Assembly: GCF_000422465.1 (NCBI RefSeq)
Contig: NZ_AULV01000016.1
Location: 124,001-188,000, forward strand
Reading direction: 5' to 3'
Source: Paenibacillus harenae DSM 16969
Lineage (GTDB): Bacteria; Bacillota; Bacilli; Paenibacillales; Paenibacillaceae
Length of the DNA stretch: 64,000 nucleotides
In this document: one piece after another, positions 60,993 through 64,000 of the stretch
Layout of the letters: the number at the start of each line of letters is the position of its first letter
Position numbering within the stretch: position 1 is the first letter of the stretch
Made by a program: the position numbers and the translations under genes
The notes under the pieces: model-generated
The model's database searches: none
Seen by the model: the letters and a program-made list of their open reading frames with translations, nothing else
What the model was told of the DNA's origin: nothing

Positions 60993-63917
60993 GTGAAAAT
61001 CACCTTTTCCAGAATGACCATCGCTTGGCTGATTGTCATGGCTATGCTGCTCTCGATATTGGTTTTCCCTATATCTCAGTCGAACGCGTCCGGAACTGGG
61101 GATGCGGCAAATACAGAAGCCGATGCAAAGAGCGGCCAGAACTCCTTGACGAACGCATCAGAGAACGGCTACGACCATTATTTGCAGCAGTATGCAGATG
61201 AAGCACGGCCGAGTGGGGAGATCGTGATTCGAGGGGCGGACTTTACAAGCGTTAATGAAATGAACCCCGAAATCGTAGGCGAGCTTGGTGGAATATCGGG
61301 CGACTTCGTCAAGACGGGGGAGAGCGGTTCGATAGGGTGGGAACTTGAGGTGCCTGCATCCGGCTTATATCATATCGCCATTAACTATTTTCCGATCGAA
61401 GGCAAAAGCTCTGCAATCGAACGAGAGCTGTTGATCGACGGAGAGCTTCCGTTCTCTAGCGCCAGAAACCTGACTTTCCACCGTGTATGGAAAAACGAGA
61501 GCGAGCAAATCGTGCAAGATAATCGGGGCAACGAGCTGCGTCCGCGACAGGTCGAATCGCCGATGTGGCAGGAGTCGCTGCTTAGAGATACGGAAGGATA
61601 TTACGAAGAACCGTACATGTTCTATTTCTCGGCTGGAAAGCACACGTTGACACTGGTGTCTTCCAGAGAGCCGATGGCAATCGGCTATATCAAATTGTAT
61701 CGCTACGATGGGCCAGCTGCTTACGAAGAAGTGAAGGCCGACTACGCGTCTAAGAATTATAACGAGACCAGCGGGCACCTGATCAAAGTTCAGGGTGAGA
61801 ACGCCACTTACAAGTCATCGCCGACTTTATATCCCATTCCCGACCGCTCCAGTCCGTCTACAGAGCCTTACGACGTATCGAAGATTAGAATGAATACAAT
61901 CGGCGGCAACAACTGGCGGGTGCCGGGCCAATGGATCGCATGGGAAATTGAAGCGCCGGAGGACGGTTTATACCGCATTGCCATTAAGAACAGGCAAGAA
62001 TTGCTACGGGGCATTTATTCTACACGCTCGCTATGGATTGACGGGGAAATTCCTTTTCAGGAAATGACGCAAATTCCGTTTTATTACGACTCGGATTGGC
62101 AGATGGAAGTGCTCGGCAGCGGGGAAGAGCCTTATTTATTCTATTTAACTAAAGGGAAGCACGAGCTGAAGCTTGAGATCAGCCTGGGAGCGATCGCACC
62201 TCTGATACGTCAAGTTGAAGCAAGTCTGCTCGAAATTAATGCCATGTATCGAAAAATCTTGATGATTACCGGCAACGTTCCAGATCCTTACCGGGATTAT
62301 CAATTAAATAAACAAATTCCCGATATGGTAGAAGTGTTTCAGAAACAAAGTGACCTATTGTATGCCGTGTCGGAAGAGCTAGTGCGCCTGACGGGCGAGA
62401 AAAGCGACAAAACCGCCGTATTGAACAAAATGGCTTATCAGCTGGCAGATTTGGCAAAAAAACCGGAATCGGTTCAGAAGCGGCTGGCTCAATTCAAAAT
62501 CAATGTAGGCAGCTTAGGTGCCTGGATTCTCCAGGTCAGAGAGCAGCCGCTCGAAATCGATTACTTAGTCCTTGCATCTTCTAACGTAAAGCTGCCTAAA
62601 GCAAATGCTTCCTTTGGCAGACAAACCGTTCACGAGGTATCGTCCTTCTTCCATTCCTTCATTGAAGATTACAATACGATCGGAAACACGGCCGACGCTA
62701 AGCAGTCCTTAACGGTATGGGTCGGAACGGGGCGCGATCAGGCGCAAGTGCTGAAAGCGATGATTGACGATACGTTTACGCCGCTTACCGGAATTGGCGT
62801 AAATCTTAAGCTTGTCAATCAGGATGTGCTGCTTCGCGCGTCGCTCGCGGGTGAAGGCCCCGATGTGGCCATGCAGGTCGGAAACGATGTGCCGGTCAAT
62901 TTTGGCATGCGGAATGCAGTAGAGGATTTGTCGAAATTCCCGGACTACGACACGGTCGTGAAGCAATTCAGAGATAGCGCGATTGTTCCTTACAAGTTTG
63001 AGAATCAAGTATTTGGTCTGCCTGAGCAGCAAATCTTCAATATGCTCTTTTACCGGAAGGACATTCTGGAGGATCTGAATTTGGACCCGCCGCAAACATG
63101 GGAGGATGTATATGCGATGATCCCGGTTCTGCAGAAGAACCACATGGATTTCGCTCTTCCGATTGCCCAGGCGACGGGTGTCCCCGTGCTGGAGGCGAAC
63201 CGGGCTTTTGCGATGCTGTTATACCAGATGGACGGGTCGTTCTACTTGAACAACGGGGCCAAGAGCGGTCTGGATACCGAGATTGGACTCGGCGCATTCA
63301 AGAAATGGACAGATTTCTATACCAGCTACAAGCTTCCGTTGATCTTCGATTTTCCAATGCGGTTCCGGACGGGCGAAATGCCGGTTGGCATTCAGGATTA
63401 TACCTTCTATAACTATTTGACCGTGTCCGCGCCGGAAATCAAAGGCCTATGGGAGTTCGTTCCGGTTCCGGGCATGGAGCAGCCGGACGGCACAATTCGC
63501 CGGGATGTAGCCAGCAGCGGAACAGCTGCCATCATGCTAAAGCAGGCCAAGAACAAGGATGCGGCCTGGGAGTTCATGAAATGGTGGGTAAGCAAGGACG
63601 CGCAAGTACGCTTCGGCAGAGAGATGGAAGGGCTGATGGGCGCTGCGGCGCGTTATCCGACGGCCAATATCGAAGCGCTCAAAGAGCTGCCGTGGCCGGC
63701 GCGCGATTATCGCAATCTCGAAGAGCAATGGCAATGGGTGCAGGGTGTGCCGGAGGTTCCGGGCGGTTATTTCACGGGAAGGCATCTCGACAACGCGCTA
63801 CGCGAAGTGATCAACAACGGGACGAACACGGCCGACGCCTTGTATGACTATGTACAGGAAATCGACTATGAGATCGCGGAAAAACGTAACGAGTTCAATT
63901 TGGACGGCAAGGACTAG
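60993..63917 (+). CDS. 974-residue exported protein: carbohydrate-binding-like domains fused to a solute-binding domain
   Basis: GTG at 60993 after AAAGGGGGGG. The N terminus has a hydrophobic segment and a signal-peptidase I-like site (SNASG) but no lipobox Cys. Two related beta-sandwich domains follow, about residues 70-255 and 265-410: each has IGWELEVP/IAWEIEAP, GLYHIAINY/GLYRIAIKN, LLIDGELPF/LWIDGEIPF and YMFYFSAGKHTLTL/YLFYLTKGKHELKL, so they are an internal duplication. A helical linker (about 420-520) leads to a family 1 solute-binding domain (about 560-960) with SLTVWVG, LLRASLAGEGPDVAM, VFGLPEQQIFNMLFYRKDIL and AWEFMKWWVS. It likely captures oligosaccharides or polysaccharide chains at the surface for the lipoprotein and permeases. 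Confidence 0.88.
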   Translation: MKITFSRMTIAWLIVMAMLLSILVFPISQSNASGTGDAANTEADAKSGQNSLTNASENGYDHYLQQYADEARPSGEIVIRGADFTSVNEMNPEIVGELGGISGDFVKTGESGSIGWELEVPASGLYHIAINYFPIEGKSSAIERELLIDGELPFSSARNLTFHRVWKNESEQIVQDNRGNELRPRQVESPMWQESLLRDTEGYYEEPYMFYFSAGKHTLTLVSSREPMAIGYIKLYRYDGPAAYEEVKADYASKNYNETSGHLIKVQGENATYKSSPTLYPIPDRSSPSTEPYDVSKIRMNTIGGNNWRVPGQWIAWEIEAPEDGLYRIAIKNRQELLRGIYSTRSLWIDGEIPFQEMTQIPFYYDSDWQMEVLGSGEEPYLFYLTKGKHELKLEISLGAIAPLIRQVEASLLEINAMYRKILMITGNVPDPYRDYQLNKQIPDMVEVFQKQSDLLYAVSEELVRLTGEKSDKTAVLNKMAYQLADLAKKPESVQKRLAQFKINVGSLGAWILQVREQPLEIDYLVLASSNVKLPKANASFGRQTVHEVSSFFHSFIEDYNTIGNTADAKQSLTVWVGTGRDQAQVLKAMIDDTFTPLTGIGVNLKLVNQDVLLRASLAGEGPDVAMQVGNDVPVNFGMRNAVEDLSKFPDYDTVVKQFRDSAIVPYKFENQVFGLPEQQIFNMLFYRKDILEDLNLDPPQTWEDVYAMIPVLQKNHMDFALPIAQATGVPVLEANRAFAMLLYQMDGSFYLNNGAKSGLDTEIGLGAFKKWTDFYTSYKLPLIFDFPMRFRTGEMPVGIQDYTFYNYLTVSAPEIKGLWEFVPVPGMEQPDGTIRRDVASSGTAAIMLKQAKNKDAAWEFMKWWVSKDAQVRFGREMEGLMGAAARYPTANIEALKELPWPARDYRNLEEQWQWVQGVPEVPGGYFTGRHLDNALREVINNGTNTADALYDYVQEIDYEIAEKRNEFNLDGKD

Positions 63918-63928
63918 GAGGGACTCTT

Positions 63929-64000
63929 TTGCAAAAAACGAAAATCGCGGCCGAGATTATGATGCAGCCGAAGGGCCGCTCTGCCGGTTTGCAAGGGAAG
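63929..64000 (+). CDS. Start of a further gene, probably a sugar permease (3' end outside window)
   Basis: TTG at 63929 follows GGAGGG (63917-63922), 11 bases after the preceding stop. Only 24 codons are visible (LQKTKIAAEIMMQPKGRS and on), a basic, non-hydrophobic start as in LplB-type permeases. The permease call rests on the operon order only. Confidence 0.55.
   Translation, partial: MQKTKIAAEIMMQPKGRSAGLQGK

Noticed and set aside
1-64000. tRNA, rRNA, CRISPR array, phage or complete insertion sequence
   Set aside because: No regular spaced repeats, no cloverleaf-like or ribosomal RNA sequence, and no intact transposase or integrase was seen.

Overview
The window looks like a chromosomal stretch from a Paenibacillus-type member of the Bacillota. 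Supporting signs are the repeated sets of LplB/YtcP-type sugar permeases with lipoprotein solute-binding proteins, YesM/YesN-type two-component pairs, many AraC and LacI regulators, strong AGGAGG-like ribosome sites, frequent TTG/GTG starts, and FIVAR/FIMAH cell-surface domains. It is a dense island for degrading and importing plant cell-wall polysaccharide. I saw no tRNA, rRNA, CRISPR array, intact insertion sequence or phage genes.

Layout. 1-7.2 kb: two secreted multidomain proteins, a large enzyme-like protein cut by the window edge and an alginate-lyase-like protein with a beta-trefoil. 7.7-16.2 kb: one operon-like run of response regulator, sensor kinase, solute-binding lipoprotein, two permeases and a GH115-type glucuronidase. 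16.5-25.3 kb: GH43, a metallo-beta-lactamase-fold hydrolase, a frameshifted NmrA-like gene divergent from an HxlR regulator, a LacI regulator divergent from a GH51 arabinofuranosidase, and phoD behind a likely Pho box. 25.5-32.6 kb: a GH42 beta-galactosidase with a decayed second GH42, an AraC regulator, two permeases, the second truncated at a deletion junction, and an ABC exporter half whose partner survives only as a C-terminal stub. 32.9-41.9 kb: GH95, then permease-permease-binding protein-kinase-regulator. 41.9-54.8 kb: three AraC regulators divergent from GH105, a CE12-GH28 fusion (followed by GH43) and a secreted pectate lyase, then GH11 xylanase and a formylglycine-enzyme-like lipoprotein. 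55.2-64 kb: GH35, LacI regulator, solute-binding lipoprotein, an unusual 974-residue binding protein with extra N-terminal domains, and the start of a further gene.

How the parts fit. The xylanase, pectate lyase and the two proteins at the left end are exported and would cut xylan, pectin and related polymers outside the cell. The solute-binding proteins and permeases would import oligosaccharides. None of these importers has its own ATPase here, so they probably share a MsmX-type ATPase encoded elsewhere. The GH115, GH43, GH51, GH42, GH35, GH95, GH105 and CE12-GH28 enzymes have no visible signal peptide and would finish digestion in the cytoplasm. Control is local: each group carries its own two-component pair, AraC or LacI protein, and several palindromic operators and catabolite-repression-like sites can be seen at the promoters.

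The region also shows active rearrangement: an SGNH esterase fragment, an internally deleted GH42, a frameshifted NmrA-like gene and a permease/exporter deletion junction. I found no clearly unprecedented system. The items most worth a second look are the CE12-GH28 fusion, the non-lipidated binding-protein fusion, the unassigned enzyme at the left edge, the ATT/ATC start of one permease, and the operator set around the GH35/LacI/transporter locus.
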